This document shows positions 33,985 to 43,128 of a stretch of 64,000 bases of DNA, piece after piece. The stretch is from Alphaproteobacteria bacterium LSUCC0719. GTDB lineage: Bacteria > Pseudomonadota > Alphaproteobacteria > Puniceispirillales > Puniceispirillaceae. Position 1 is the first letter of the stretch; each line of letters starts with the position of its first letter. Position numbers and translations under genes: made by a program. The DNA is taken from NCBI GenBank assembly GCA_040839025.1, contig JBFPJN010000001.1, positions 620,001 to 684,000 of the forward strand, read 5' to 3'. Below the pieces are notes generated by a model, which worked only from the letters and a program-made list of their open reading frames with translations, was not told the DNA's origin and did no database searches.

Positions 33985-34838
33985 TGGCACCCACACTGGT
34001 ATCCGCGACATGGCTGAAGGCGAATCTGGATCAGGTTGTTGTCCTTGATGCCAGCAGCCATCTGCCGACCGCCAACAGGAACCCGCATGACGAATTCATT
34101 GCCGCGCATATCCCCGGCGCGCAGCGGTTTGATATCGACAGGATTGCCGATCCCGACAATCAGCTTCCGCATATGGTTCCCTCGGCGGATGATTTTGCCG
34201 CCCATATGCGCGCGCTTGGCCTGTCGAATGATGATCATGTGGTGATGTATGATGATTCCGACGTCCGCAGCGCGGCGCGCGGATGGTGGATGATGCGCCT
34301 GTATGGCCATACGAACATATCCCTTCTGAATGGCGGGCTTGCCGCCTGGCGGGCCATTGGCGGCGACCTTGAATCCGGTCCGGCGGATGAACGCCCTGCC
34401 GGTGATTTCCTCGCGCGCCAGCCTGCCGGTGTCGGCGTCGTCGATATGGCCACGCTTCGGGCCGGGCTGGATTCCGGTTCCGCCGGTCAAATTCTCGATG
34501 CCAGAGCAGCGGCGCGCTTTGCCGGCGATGCGCCGGAGCCGCGCAAGGGGCTTCGCGCCGGCCATATACCGGGGTCGCGCAACCTTCCCTTTTCAGACCT
34601 GCTGAACGAAGACGGCACCTATCGCCATGTCGACGATCTGCGTGATCTGTTTGTTGCCGCCGGAATCGCCCCTGATGCGCCGGTTGCGACCAGCTGTGGG
34701 TCGGGTGTGACAGCCTGTGTGCTGGCTGTCGGCCTGCACCTGCTGGGCAATGAGGCGGTGACGGTCTATGACGGTTCATGGACCGAATGGGGTGCCAGCG
34801 ACGCGCCGATCGAAACCGGGCCGGCATCCCGCACCTGA
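33984..34838 (+). CDS. sseA: Tandem-rhodanese sulfurtransferase (3-mercaptopyruvate sulfurtransferase type, SseA)
   Basis: This 284-residue protein has two rhodanese domains. The N-terminal one is degenerate (PGAQRFDIDRIADPD, HVVMYDDSD). The C-terminal one has active-site Cys in CGSGVTACVLA, the CGSGVT signature of mercaptopyruvate sulfurtransferases. It transfers sulfur from 3-mercaptopyruvate to thiols or cyanide. The ATG overlaps the cysK stop by one base (TGATG). Its stop codon lies inside the first unit of a 15-bp tandem repeat. Confidence 0.9.
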   Translation: MAPTLVSATWLKANLDQVVVLDASSHLPTANRNPHDEFIAAHIPGAQRFDIDRIADPDNQLPHMVPSADDFAAHMRALGLSNDDHVVMYDDSDVRSAARGWWMMRLYGHTNISLLNGGLAAWRAIGGDLESGPADERPAGDFLARQPAGVGVVDMATLRAGLDSGSAGQILDARAAARFAGDAPEPRKGLRAGHIPGSRNLPFSDLLNEDGTYRHVDDLRDLFVAAGIAPDAPVATSCGSGVTACVLAVGLHLLGNEAVTVYDGSWTEWGASDAPIETGPASRT

Positions 34839-34877
34839 CGGGAATATACCTGACCGGGACACACCTGACCGGACCAC
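34833..34877. repeat. 15-bp tandem repeat x3 across the sseA stop codon
   Basis: Three units with a strict 15-bp period (34833-34847, 34848-34862, 34863-34877) share ACCTGAC-GG. A decayed fourth piece (ACACCGGACA) follows. The sseA stop TGA lies in the first unit. Confidence 0.75.
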
Positions 34878-34982
34878 GCCACACCGGACAAATGCGCCCC
34901 TCGCCTCTTGCTTTCAGTCATTGTTATGCTGTTTGCTTGCAAAGGGATAACGTCAGCATGACGTGACGGGGGGAGAAACCAG

Positions 34983-36404
34983 ATGGCCGGTGATGAATTC
35001 CTGCAATCGATTGAGACGAATTTCCAGAACGCTGTGGCTTGCCTCAACGCCACCCATGCCGATGACCAGCTTGGTGAAGACCTGGCCACAAAGATCATGG
35101 TGGCCAACTCGACCTATGTGGTGCGGTTCGGTGTCAGGTTGCGCGGCAGGCTGTTCACCTTCACCGGCTATCGATCCGTCCATTCCGAACATTTTGAACC
35201 TGTGAAGGGTGGTATCCGCTTTGCGCCCGATGTCAATCAGGCAGAGGTCGAGGCGCTGGCCGCGCTGATGAGCTATAAATGCGCACTTGTCGAAGTGCCG
35301 TTCGGCGGGTCCAAGGGCGGGCTGATCATCGATCCGCGCGAATGGACCGAAGCTGAGCTTGAACGCATTACCCGCCGGTTCACCCAGGAACTGGCAAAAC
35401 GCGACCTGATCCATCCGTCGCAGAATGTCCCGGCACCCGATGTCGGCACCGGCGAGCGCGAGATGGCATGGATGGCGGATGAATATAAACGCCTGAACCC
35501 GGCGGAACTGAACGCCTGGGCCTGTGTCACCGGCAAGCCTGTCAGCAAGGGCGGCATAGCCGGCCGTACCGAGGCGACGGGCCGCGGCGTCGAATACGCC
35601 CTGCGTGCTTTTTTCGACCATCCCGACGATGTCGCCAGAACCGGCCTTGCACCGGGCCTGAAAGGCAAGCGTGTGATCGTTCAGGGGCTGGGCAATGTCG
35701 GCTATCACGCGGCGCTGTTCCTGTCGACCGAGGATGGCGCGCTGATCACGCATGTGCTGGAACGCGACGGTGCCGTGGTCGATGAAACGGGAATCGACAT
35801 CGCCGCGCTTCGCGCCCATATCAGCGCCCATGGCGGCGTAACCGGCTTTCCCGGCCATGTGGAGTCCGGCATGGAAATGCTGGAGGCGGATGCCGATATC
35901 CTGATCCCGGCGGCGATGGAGCTGGTGATCACCGAGGACAATGCGCCCAATATCAAAACCCCGCTGATCATCGAGGCCGCGAACGGCCCTGTCTCGGCGG
36001 CGGCGGATGTGATTCTCCGCGACCGGGGCGTGGTGATCATTCCCGATCTCTATGCCAATGCCGGCGGTGTGACGGTCAGCTATTTCGAATGGATCAAGAA
36101 TCTCAGCCGGATCCGGTTCGGGCGGCTGCAGCGCCGCGCCGAGGAAGCCAGATTCAACGCGCTGATCGACGGCATTGAATCGATGATTGGCAAGGAATTC
36201 CCGCGTGACATCGCCGCCCGCGCGGTCGAGGGTGGCACCGAGATCGACCTTGTCCGCTCCGGCCTCGAGGACACCATGCGCAACAGCTACGAGGTCATCA
36301 GCAGGGTCTGGAATGACGAGGCGATGGCAACCGACCTTCGCACGGCGGCGATGATGGTTGCCGTGCGGCGCATTGCCCAGAGTTACCAGACCCTGGGAAT
36401 CTGA
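34983..36404 (+). CDS. gdhA: Glu/Leu/Phe/Val dehydrogenase (NAD(P)-dependent glutamate dehydrogenase)
   Basis: This 473-residue enzyme has the active-site block PVKGGIRFAPDV with MSYKCALVEVPFGGSKGGL (substrate-binding lysines), catalytic Asp in VPAPDVGTGEREM, and a Rossmann domain (VIVQGLGNVGYHAALFL). It interconverts glutamate and 2-oxoglutarate plus ammonia. Length and motifs match hexameric small glutamate dehydrogenases. A GGGGGAG box precedes the ATG at 34983. A tandem repeat covers the stop codon. Confidence 0.92.
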   Translation: MAGDEFLQSIETNFQNAVACLNATHADDQLGEDLATKIMVANSTYVVRFGVRLRGRLFTFTGYRSVHSEHFEPVKGGIRFAPDVNQAEVEALAALMSYKCALVEVPFGGSKGGLIIDPREWTEAELERITRRFTQELAKRDLIHPSQNVPAPDVGTGEREMAWMADEYKRLNPAELNAWACVTGKPVSKGGIAGRTEATGRGVEYALRAFFDHPDDVARTGLAPGLKGKRVIVQGLGNVGYHAALFLSTEDGALITHVLERDGAVVDETGIDIAALRAHISAHGGVTGFPGHVESGMEMLEADADILIPAAMELVITEDNAPNIKTPLIIEAANGPVSAAADVILRDRGVVIIPDLYANAGGVTVSYFEWIKNLSRIRFGRLQRRAEEARFNALIDGIESMIGKEFPRDIAARAVEGGTEIDLVRSGLEDTMRNSYEVISRVWNDEAMATDLRTAAMMVAVRRIAQSYQTLGI

Positions 36405-36464
36405 CCCCCGAAAATCTGGTCCCCGAAAATCTGGTCCCCAAATCTGATCCCAAAATCTGATTCC
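36398..36464. repeat. Tandem repeat of a 13-15-bp unit across the gdhA stop codon
   Basis: Five units based on AATCTGGTCCCCGAA. The first two are 15 bp (36398-36412, 36413-36427) and the next ones 13 bp with AATCTG(G/A)TCCC. The gdhA stop TGA lies in the first unit. Confidence 0.75.
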
Positions 36465-36622
36465 GGCGGCCATCCGGGGTGACCGCGTGCCGGCCGGTGG
36501 CGGCGGCGTATCAATCAGGCATGGTCTGAATTCGTCAATTGCGACAACAATGGGGAATCATGTCATGAACCGCCCCGACGCCGACGGGGCGGACACGCAA
36601 TGCTGGAACCCGCGGAGCCAGG

Positions 36623-36979
36623 ATGGAAAAGTCACTCTACATGAAATATGGCAGCCGGGTGACCTCCGGCATGGCCGAATGCCTGTATGACAGGATGCTG
36701 GTCGACCCGGAACTGGCGCCGTTCTTTGTCGGCGTCGATATCGATCGGCTGCGCGAACATGTGGCCGATTTCCTGACCGTCCTGACCGGGGGGCCGGATA
36801 TATATCGGGGCCGCGACCTGCGCGAGGCGCATGCCGGCTATCGCATCTCGAAGGACCAGTTCGAACGGGTGATGAGCCATATCAGGGCCGCCGCCGCCGA
36901 ACTGGCGATCGAGGCACAGGATATCGAGACCATCGCCAACACCATCCGCGGCTATGAACGCGATGTCGTCAGCGGGTAA
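36623..36979 (+). CDS. Group 1 truncated haemoglobin
   Basis: This 118-residue globin of the 2-over-2 type has the conserved VADFLTVLTGGP block (CD/E region) and REAHAGYRISKDQFERV, in which His is the proximal haem ligand. It binds O2 or NO and may detoxify NO or act in oxygen chemistry. No obvious operon partner; a histone-deacetylase-like gene converges on it nine bases away. Confidence 0.88.
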   Translation: MEKSLYMKYGSRVTSGMAECLYDRMLVDPELAPFFVGVDIDRLREHVADFLTVLTGGPDIYRGRDLREAHAGYRISKDQFERVMSHIRAAAAELAIEAQDIETIANTIRGYERDVVSG

Positions 36980-36987
36980 AATGGGGC

Positions 36988-37896
36988 TCACCCGCTGGCA
37001 TATTCCGCCGCCGCGGCGTGAAAGACCAGCGCGTGGCGATAGGCCACCTCGTCAAGGTCGGTGCCATACCCGCCGCCAATCACCGTTGCCACCGGAATGC
37101 CGCGCGACCGGAAATGCCGCAGCACCATCGCGTCACGCCGGCGGATGCCATCATAGCTGACCGCCAGCAGGCCCAGCCTGTCGCCCTCATGGATATCGAC
37201 CCCGGCATCATAGATCACCAGATCAGGCGTAATCATCGCCTGCAATCGCCGCAGCGTGTCGTCCAGTATCGACAGATAGGCGGCATCATCGGCGTGCCGG
37301 TCGATCTCGACATCCAGATCGCTTGTCGCCTTGCGCGCCGGGTAATTGGCCTTGCAGTGGAGCGAACAGGTGAACAGATCCGGCCGGTCGGCCAGGATCC
37401 GCGCCGTGCCATCGCCCTGATGGACATCACAATCGAGGATCAGAACGCGCCTGACCGCGCCTTCATCGGCCAGCCTCGTGGCGGTGTAGGCAAGATCATT
37501 GAACACGCAATAGCCGGCGCCATGCCCGTGATGCGCGTGATGCGTCCCCCCCGCCGCATGACAGGCAAGGCCGTACCGCAGCGCCTGGCGCGCGGCCAGC
37601 AGGGTTCCATTGACAGCAAGAAAGGACCGGTTGGCGAGGACCTGGCTCCAGACCAGACCCATTACGCGAAGCGCATCCCGGTCCAGGGTGCCTCCCGCCA
37701 CCGCATCGACATAGGCGGCGCATTGCGTCGGCCACAGATCGACACGCCCCGCCGGGGCCGGATGAAAGCTGGTGAAGGCCGCGGTGATGCCGTCACTGTC
37801 AAGCCGCGCCATCAGGCGGGAAAATTTCGTGGCCGGAAACCGGTGCCCGTCGGGCAGCGGAATGTCATAGGCGGGATGGGTGATCAGCGACAGCAT
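36988..37896 (-). CDS. Histone deacetylase family protein
   Basis: This 302-residue zinc amidohydrolase of the HDAC/AcuC/AphA superfamily has GGTHHAHHGHGAGYCVFNDLAY (catalytic His pair), DCDVHQGDGT (zinc Asp and His) and GGGYGTDLDEVA. Bacterial members deacetylate acetyl-CoA synthetase, polyamines or other amines; the substrate is unknown here. The start at 37896 (MLSLITHPAYDIPLPDGHRF) matches family proteins. A further 29 codons upstream are open. Confidence 0.9.
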   Translation of the reverse strand: MLSLITHPAYDIPLPDGHRFPATKFSRLMARLDSDGITAAFTSFHPAPAGRVDLWPTQCAAYVDAVAGGTLDRDALRVMGLVWSQVLANRSFLAVNGTLLAARQALRYGLACHAAGGTHHAHHGHGAGYCVFNDLAYTATRLADEGAVRRVLILDCDVHQGDGTARILADRPDLFTCSLHCKANYPARKATSDLDVEIDRHADDAAYLSILDDTLRRLQAMITPDLVIYDAGVDIHEGDRLGLLAVSYDGIRRRDAMVLRHFRSRGIPVATVIGGGYGTDLDEVAYRHALVFHAAAAEYASG

Positions 37897-38007
37897 GAAT
37901 ACAGCACATTCGGACAACAGCACATTCGACAGCAAACAGGACCAGTCACCGACAGACCTAGCAATCGGCGCGCGGTTCGGCAATCGGGGTGCGGCGGTGT
38001 TACCCGG

Positions 38008-38997
38008 CTAGCCGGCCTGCTGTGCCAGAATCCGGCGGAATTGTTCGACCCGGCTGCGATGCGGGGCCAGGTTCGGCTGCTTTTCCCAGACCGGATCGCC
38101 GGCAATGGTTTGATCGGGGGACGGCTGGTCGGGGGACAGCAGGTCTGGCAGCAACGCACCGGCAGACGGCGCAGTTACCGGCGTGACACCGGCCGGCACC
38201 GCCACCTGCGGCGCTGAAACCGCGGCGGGCGCAGCAACCGGTTCAGACACAAGCGGGGACAGGTCTGGAAGCGGCGCTATGGCGGCGCTGTCGGCACTGC
38301 CCTCGTCCGGTATTGGCGATACCACATCATCGGCCGGCAGATCCGCGGGCGCGGCGGCAAGCATTACGGAATCATCGGCGCCGGGCGTCGGGGCTGGCGC
38401 TGCGCCCCGGTCGATATAGCGTTCAAGTTCAGCAAGCACCCGGCGATGATAGACAACATTCTTGCGCGGCTCTGCGGAATGGTAATGCTTTACGGCCTCG
38501 TCCCAGCTTTGATGCGCGGCATGCAGGTCGAGCAGGAACCCGGCCGCATAGCTTGCGTTGTGAACAGGGTCCAGCATGTCGGCAATGTCCAGAAACCCGT
38601 CAGCATGCCATTTCGTATTTACCTGCATGCAGCCGACATCGACACTGTGGTCGGGCGTTGCGACAGCTTTTACAAGATAGGCCAAAGCCGTTTCCCGAGT
38701 GTCAAAGAACAGCCCCTCGCCCTGATCATTCAGCGTCCAGGCCCAGGGCATATATTCACCCGTGACCATCTTGCGGCCAGATTCAACGCGGGTGATGCTC
38801 TGCATCAAACCGGCTGGAATCCCATGCCTGACTTCGGCGCGCTGCGCCTCGGCAAGGCAGATATTGTCAAGGCCGGTAATGCTCTTGCCGGTCTGCGCGG
38901 CAAGATGTGCAGGCATTAGCAGCAACGCGATCTGGGCCAGCAGGCCGAAGCCTGCCGACAGATGGTCCGGTCTGATAAGAGTGCGCCTGCTGAACAT
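38008..38997 (-). CDS. Lytic transglycosylase-like exported protein with proline-rich tail
   Basis: This 329-residue protein has a signal-anchor N terminus (GLLAQIALLLMPAHLAAQ). Its SLT domain (residues ~45-190) has the catalytic Glu in SITRVESGRKM and the GCMQVNTKWH motif. Residues ~200-310 are a low-complexity Ala/Pro/Asp tail that probably spans the periplasm. It should cleave peptidoglycan glycan strands, perhaps to insert an envelope machine. No flagellar or secretion genes are adjacent. Confidence 0.85.
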   Translation of the reverse strand: MFSRRTLIRPDHLSAGFGLLAQIALLLMPAHLAAQTGKSITGLDNICLAEAQRAEVRHGIPAGLMQSITRVESGRKMVTGEYMPWAWTLNDQGEGLFFDTRETALAYLVKAVATPDHSVDVGCMQVNTKWHADGFLDIADMLDPVHNASYAAGFLLDLHAAHQSWDEAVKHYHSAEPRKNVVYHRRVLAELERYIDRGAAPAPTPGADDSVMLAAAPADLPADDVVSPIPDEGSADSAAIAPLPDLSPLVSEPVAAPAAVSAPQVAVPAGVTPVTAPSAGALLPDLLSPDQPSPDQTIAGDPVWEKQPNLAPHRSRVEQFRRILAQQAG

Positions 38998-39051
38998 ACC
39001 GCAGGTTCAGCAAGTATCGTGCCAATCAACGGCACTGCGCCGACCGGGCTG

Positions 39052-39198
39052 TCAGATCATGTAGGTTGCGATGGCGACGGCAATAACCAGTGGCAGCAGC
39101 CACCACATTTCACGCAACATGGTGGCGCTGCGGTTCTTGCGCTCATAATATGAAAACGCGCCAAGACGGACAGCGTCCTTGAAATCTCTATGCTTCAT
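39052..39198 (-). CDS. Small single-pass membrane protein
   Basis: A 48-residue candidate starts MKHRDFKDAVRLGAFSYYERKNRS and ends in one transmembrane helix (MWWLLPLVIAVAIATYMI). AGAGGA sits almost on top of the start codon, which is unusually close. The frame is open to 39327, but those residues look random. No family was recognised. Confidence 0.45.
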   Translation of the reverse strand: MKHRDFKDAVRLGAFSYYERKNRSATMLREMWWLLPLVIAVAIATYMI

Positions 39199-39351
39199 TC
39201 CTCTGCCTTTTTTTTCACGGAGGCTGGTGGCGAACTCCGGCATTGCCCCACAAACTCTGGACCACGAATACTCGTATGCCACAAGATATGGTATATTTTC
39301 AGGAATGTCAAAATCCGGATCAAGCAAAGGTCGGGCGCGGCCCTCGCCAGG

Positions 39352-40509
39352 CTACAGCAGTTGCCGCGTCGCCAGATTGCGCATCAACGCCGCCGCACCG
39401 AATGTCCAGGGCGGACAGGACGGGGACAGATTGACCTGATTGCGAAGCGTGCCAAGGCGTGGCTCCTTTATGCTGACAATATCGCCTAGCTCGTGCGTGA
39501 AGCCCGCCCCCGGTGCCCGGCGGTCCTGAACCGGGGCGAACAGGGTTCCCAGAAACAGACAGAACCCGTCCGGATATTGATGATGCGCACCACAGGTCTG
39601 ACTGACGAGATCGAGGGGGTCGCGGCTGATCTGTGCCATTGAACTGGAACCCTTCAGCTGGAACCCGTCCGTGCCTGTTACCTCCAGGGTCAGCTCGGCC
39701 ACCCGCACATCGTCAAGCCCGTATCCCTCGTCGAACAGACGGATGAAAGGACCAAGAGATGACGAGGCGTTGTTGTCCTTCGCCTTGCCAAGAAGCAATG
39801 CCGAACGCCCCTCGACATCGCGAAGATTGACGTCATTTCCGAGTGTTGCGCCCTTTATCTTACCTTGACTGTTAACTGCCAGAACAATCTCCGGCTCCGG
39901 ATTGTTCCATTCCGACACCGGATGCAGCCCCACCTCGGCACCCCAGCCAACCGACGACAGGGGCTGGGCCTTGGTGAACACTTCGGCATCGGGACCAATC
40001 CCGACCTCCAGATAGGGCGACCACATATCCACTTCGATCAGCGCCTGCTTGACCCGCTGCGCTTCCTCGGACCCGGCTTTCACGTCGGTCAGGCTGGCGC
40101 CGATCAGCTCGAGACAGCGCTGGCGGATGGCATCCGCCTGCGAGGCATCTCCCTTGGCCTTTTCCTCGATCACGCGTTCGATAATGGACTGCGCGAAGGT
40201 CACACCGCATGCCTTGACAGCCTGCAGGTCGAACGGTGCCAGAAGATGCGGCCTGGTCATGTCGCCGCGATGCTGCCAGCTATGTTTGGCAAATTCATCA
40301 ATATGGCCGAGTTCCATGCCGGGATTGGCGCGAACAAAGCCGACAGGATCATCCATTTCCAGCAGATCGCGCATGGTCGGTGCGGCGGCACCGGTGATGT
40401 CGAAAACCATCCCGTCAGTGATCTGCACAAGGCTGGGGCCGGAAACGGCCGGGTTCCAGACGCGGCCGACAAGGGTGGCGGCGGCATGGTCGGCGGGCAG
40501 AATATCCAC
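39352..40509 (-). CDS. Fumarylacetoacetate hydrolase family protein
   Basis: This 385-residue protein has the FAH-type metal site (Glu/Asp cluster in DAEVFTKAQPLSSVGWGAEVGLHPVSEWNNPEPEIVLAVN) and the SSSLGPFIRLFDEGYGL region. It is longer than the typical 2-oxo acid hydratase/decarboxylase, fitting the subgroup found in sugar-acid or aromatic pathways. AAAGGA precedes the ATG. The reaction is C-C bond cleavage or dehydration of a 3-oxo or 2-oxo acid; the substrate is unknown. Confidence 0.83.
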   Translation of the reverse strand: MDILPADHAAATLVGRVWNPAVSGPSLVQITDGMVFDITGAAAPTMRDLLEMDDPVGFVRANPGMELGHIDEFAKHSWQHRGDMTRPHLLAPFDLQAVKACGVTFAQSIIERVIEEKAKGDASQADAIRQRCLELIGASLTDVKAGSEEAQRVKQALIEVDMWSPYLEVGIGPDAEVFTKAQPLSSVGWGAEVGLHPVSEWNNPEPEIVLAVNSQGKIKGATLGNDVNLRDVEGRSALLLGKAKDNNASSSLGPFIRLFDEGYGLDDVRVAELTLEVTGTDGFQLKGSSSMAQISRDPLDLVSQTCGAHHQYPDGFCLFLGTLFAPVQDRRAPGAGFTHELGDIVSIKEPRLGTLRNQVNLSPSCPPWTFGAAALMRNLATRQLL

Positions 40510-40628
40510 ATCAAATCCTTTCAGCGCACGATCATCTCGGTTTCATGAAGGGTTCCACTGCCAGAGGATATCGACAGCCCGACCCGAACCATAACCATAC
40601 GACTTTGCAGGGGGAATGGGAAACCCAG

Positions 40629-40658
40629 CTTTGATCATTCCATAGACTTTGATCATTC
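40629..40658. promoter_or_regulatory. 12-bp direct repeat CTTTGATCATTC
   Basis: Two perfect copies (40629-40640 and 40647-40658), each containing the palindrome TGATCA, are spaced 18 bp start to start. They lie between the FAH-family gene (minus) and a secreted-protein gene (plus), 86 bp before the latter. This is a plausible binding site for a dimeric regulator; its role is unproven. Confidence 0.4.
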
Positions 40659-40744
40659 ACTTGGCATGGTTGAAACCGTTCAACCAGCACCCAAATATCC
40701 AATAGTGGACTTATCTTTTCAGGGTCACATTATGGAGATGCAAA

Positions 40745-41212
40745 ATGCCTAAACCGATCCGGTTGACCACTCTCAAATTCCTGATGGTTCTGGCCGTGAT
40801 CATTCTTGGCCCCACCCAGGCCTCGGCCATTGAAGACGGTGCGTATGCCGGCTTTTACAAAGTCACCTTTGCAAACCCAGACACTGGAGAACAGGTTGGC
40901 AACACCGGCGAATTTGTGTTTCTCATCGAAGACAACAACATTGTCGACGTACAGTATGAGGATGAAAACTGGGTCAAGGGCAAGATCAAATACAAGCTGA
41001 AGATTGATCCGGAAACGGGTCGGCTCAATGGGTATTTTTCTGAAAGAGGTCGACAGGGCGTCGGCGGCATCATGAATCTGAGGTGGGAAATGAAAGGCGT
41101 CTTCATCGACAGCTATTTTGCCGGTGAAGCCACGATCTACGTCACCCAATTCAACGGACAGGCCGCGACACCGTGGCTGAAGGTAGCCTCCTATGTCTTC
41201 GAGAGCCCGTGA
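40745..41212 (+). CDS. Exported protein of unknown function
   Basis: This 155-residue protein has a signal peptide (FLMVLAVIILGPTQASA). The beta-rich mature domain opens IEDGAYAGFYKVTFANPDTG and has alternating aromatic residues, as in a small lipocalin-like or beta-sandwich fold. No cysteines are visible in the mature part. No family was recognised. It ends six bases before tRNA-Arg. Confidence 0.65.
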   Translation: MPKPIRLTTLKFLMVLAVIILGPTQASAIEDGAYAGFYKVTFANPDTGEQVGNTGEFVFLIEDNNIVDVQYEDENWVKGKIKYKLKIDPETGRLNGYFSERGRQGVGGIMNLRWEMKGVFIDSYFAGEATIYVTQFNGQAATPWLKVASYVFESP

Positions 41213-41217
41213 CAGCA

Positions 41218-41294
41218 TGGCGATTCCGGGAGGACTCGAACCCCCAACCTGCTGATTAGAAGTCAGCTGCTCTATCCAGTTGAGCTACGGAACC
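41218..41294 (-). tRNA. tRNA-Arg(TCT)
   Basis: A complete 77-base cloverleaf with encoded CCA (41220-41218). The acceptor arm GGTTCCG/CGGAATC pairs with one G-T, the anticodon loop is CTTCTAA (anticodon TCT) and the T loop is GGTTCGAGTCC. It reads AGA codons. Confidence 0.96.
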
Positions 41295-41414
41295 ACGGCC
41301 ATGCGTCGGGCGGCAGATTGCCTGTGGCTATTGTCTGCCTGATTATCCGCATAAAGTCCAGAAAACGCTGGGGCGGTATTGCGCCCCGTCGTTAACCCCT
41401 CATAGGATGAGGCC

Positions 41415-41942
41415 ATGACAACCATCCGCAGCTATGACCCGGCGCGATCCGGCGACATTCAGGCGATCACCGAGATCTATGGCCATCACGTCCAGCATGG
41501 CACGGCCAGTTTCGAGACTGATCCGCCGTCACGCACCGAAATGACGCGACGGATCACCACCCTCCTCGATGGCTCATATCCGGTTCTGGTGGCCGAACAG
41601 GATAACGTGGTCATCGGCTATGCCTATGCCGGCCCCCACAATCCACGGCACGGGTACAGGCTGACCGTCGAAGACAGCATCTATGTTCATCACAAAGTCA
41701 TGGGCCGGGGCATTGGGCACCGGTTGCTTGCGGCGTTGATCACCGCCGCACAGGCCGACGGGTATCATCAGATGATGGCGGTGATTGGTGATTCGGCAAA
41801 CGCAGCGTCAGTCGCGCTGCATCATGCTCATGGGTTCAAGCATATCGGGACGGCACGTCGGATCGGCTTCAAATTCGGCAGATTTCTGGACGTTGTCTTT
41901 ATGCAATGCCCGCTGAACGAGGACGAGCCGGACACGATCTGA
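41415..41942 (+). CDS. GNAT N-acetyltransferase (phosphinothricin acetyltransferase-like)
   Basis: This 175-residue protein has the Pat/YncA pattern: ITEIYGHHVQHGTASFETDPPS near the N terminus, VIGYAYAGP, then the acetyl-CoA loop VHHKVMGRGIGHRLLAALI and MMAVIGDSANAASVALHHAHGF. It transfers acetyl to a small amine such as phosphinothricin-like compounds or methionine sulfone. The physiological substrate is unknown. Confidence 0.88.
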   Translation: MTTIRSYDPARSGDIQAITEIYGHHVQHGTASFETDPPSRTEMTRRITTLLDGSYPVLVAEQDNVVIGYAYAGPHNPRHGYRLTVEDSIYVHHKVMGRGIGHRLLAALITAAQADGYHQMMAVIGDSANAASVALHHAHGFKHIGTARRIGFKFGRFLDVVFMQCPLNEDEPDTI

Positions 41943-41976
41943 TATCCAGTCGGGTGGAAAGCGGTTTGCTGCGGCC

Positions 41977-42297
41977 TCAGTGGGTCCAGGCACCATTGCG
42001 CGTAAAGGCAAAATTGTCAGCATAGGCACGTGGTCTGACCCGCCGCGACTTTGGCTCGATGATCTGATAGTCGATGCCATGTGCCTCGGCATAGGCAACC
42101 GCGCTGTCGCGATCCGGGAAGCGCACCTTTACCTGGCGGGCGGTATCGGCAGATGACTGCCAACCCATCAGCGGATCCGGCTTGACGACGGCGCTGCGCG
42201 GATATTCCAGCACCCAGCTGTTGCCGCGCGTTACCGCAGCTTTGCGCCCGGATTGTGTGGCTGTCTTGCAAGGCTTGTAGATTCGTGCGCGTACCAT
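41977..42297 (-). CDS. ETC complex I accessory subunit, NDUFS4-like
   Basis: This 106-residue protein starts MVRARIYKPCKTATQSG and has the NDUFS4 core WVLEYPRS (residues ~28-35), DPLMGWQSSADTARQVKVRF and ADNF. The family is an accessory subunit of NADH:ubiquinone oxidoreductase, present in mitochondria and alphaproteobacteria. It is a lineage hint for this window. The frame is open to 42360, but the family start is at 42297. Confidence 0.9.
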   Translation of the reverse strand: MVRARIYKPCKTATQSGRKAAVTRGNSWVLEYPRSAVVKPDPLMGWQSSADTARQVKVRFPDRDSAVAYAEAHGIDYQIIEPKSRRVRPRAYADNFAFTRNGAWTH

Positions 42298-42467
42298 GTC
42301 AGCTCCCCACCACTTCGCGTTCGACCCCTCATCTATCTTATGCCGCCGCCGCCGCGTCAAGCCCCGAGATTGCCGGAATCACGTTATGAACAGGGTGACG
42401 GACAAACACGACCCGATGCGTATCGGATTATGCGTAAAAGACTATATGTGACAGATTATATGGGAAA

Positions 42468-42544
<77 letters not shown>

Positions 42545-42606
42545 ACGCGGCTGGTTGTATGAGGTTGCCACGCTTTAATCAAGCCATTTCGTACCTGTTT
42601 TTGCCG

Positions 42607-43128
42607 TTACCAGCCATCATTCTTCCCAAGGCGCAATCTTGCCGCATCGGTAATGCCGCGCGCATCCATCGTGCCGCCATTCAGTTCCAGTACAAACCGG
42701 GCATGTCCCTTTGATCTGCGCGACTCAAGCGAGTGCGGCGGAACGTTCCTGACAGCCGAGACAAGCGCTCCCGCATCATCAAAAAACAGCATATCAAGCG
42801 GGATCAGGGTGTTTTTCATCCAGAAACTGCGCGGCGCCATATCCGGGAAGATGAACAGCATCCCCTGCCCGGCCGGCATTGACGGCACATGCATCAGCCC
42901 GAATGACCATTGACGGGGTGTTTGCGCAATCTCAACGTCGAACGTCACAATGGTGCCGTCGCCGCGGTCAAGGCTCACCAATGCTGTCTCAAAAGGGGGG
43001 CGTTCCAATTCCGCCCCGGATGCCATCAGGGCTGGAACAACAATCGACACCGCCAGAACCAGAAAGGCCAACAGATGGCGGTAATGACGCTCAACCCGCA
43101 ACAAGATACCCGACCGCAAGAATAACAA
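42607..43128 (-). CDS. DUF192 family exported protein
   Basis: This protein of up to 173 residues has a signal-anchor (HLLAFLVLAVSIVVPALMASG) and the DUF192 core: FDVEIAQTPRQWSFGLMHV, MLFIFPDMAPRSFWMKNTLIPLDMLFFD and VRNVPPH. The core fold is a small beta structure of unknown function. The start is uncertain: the annotated ATG at 43128 overlaps the last antiporter gene by 38 bp, and TTG codons just downstream are alternatives. Confidence 0.85.
   Translation of the reverse strand: MLFLRSGILLRVERHYRHLLAFLVLAVSIVVPALMASGAELERPPFETALVSLDRGDGTIVTFDVEIAQTPRQWSFGLMHVPSMPAGQGMLFIFPDMAPRSFWMKNTLIPLDMLFFDDAGALVSAVRNVPPHSLESRRSKGHARFVLELNGGTMDARGITDAARLRLGKNDGW

Noticed and set aside
37018-38217. A 399-codon frame opposite the HDAC-like gene
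   Set aside because: Antisense to a gene with clear catalytic motifs; no domain of its own.
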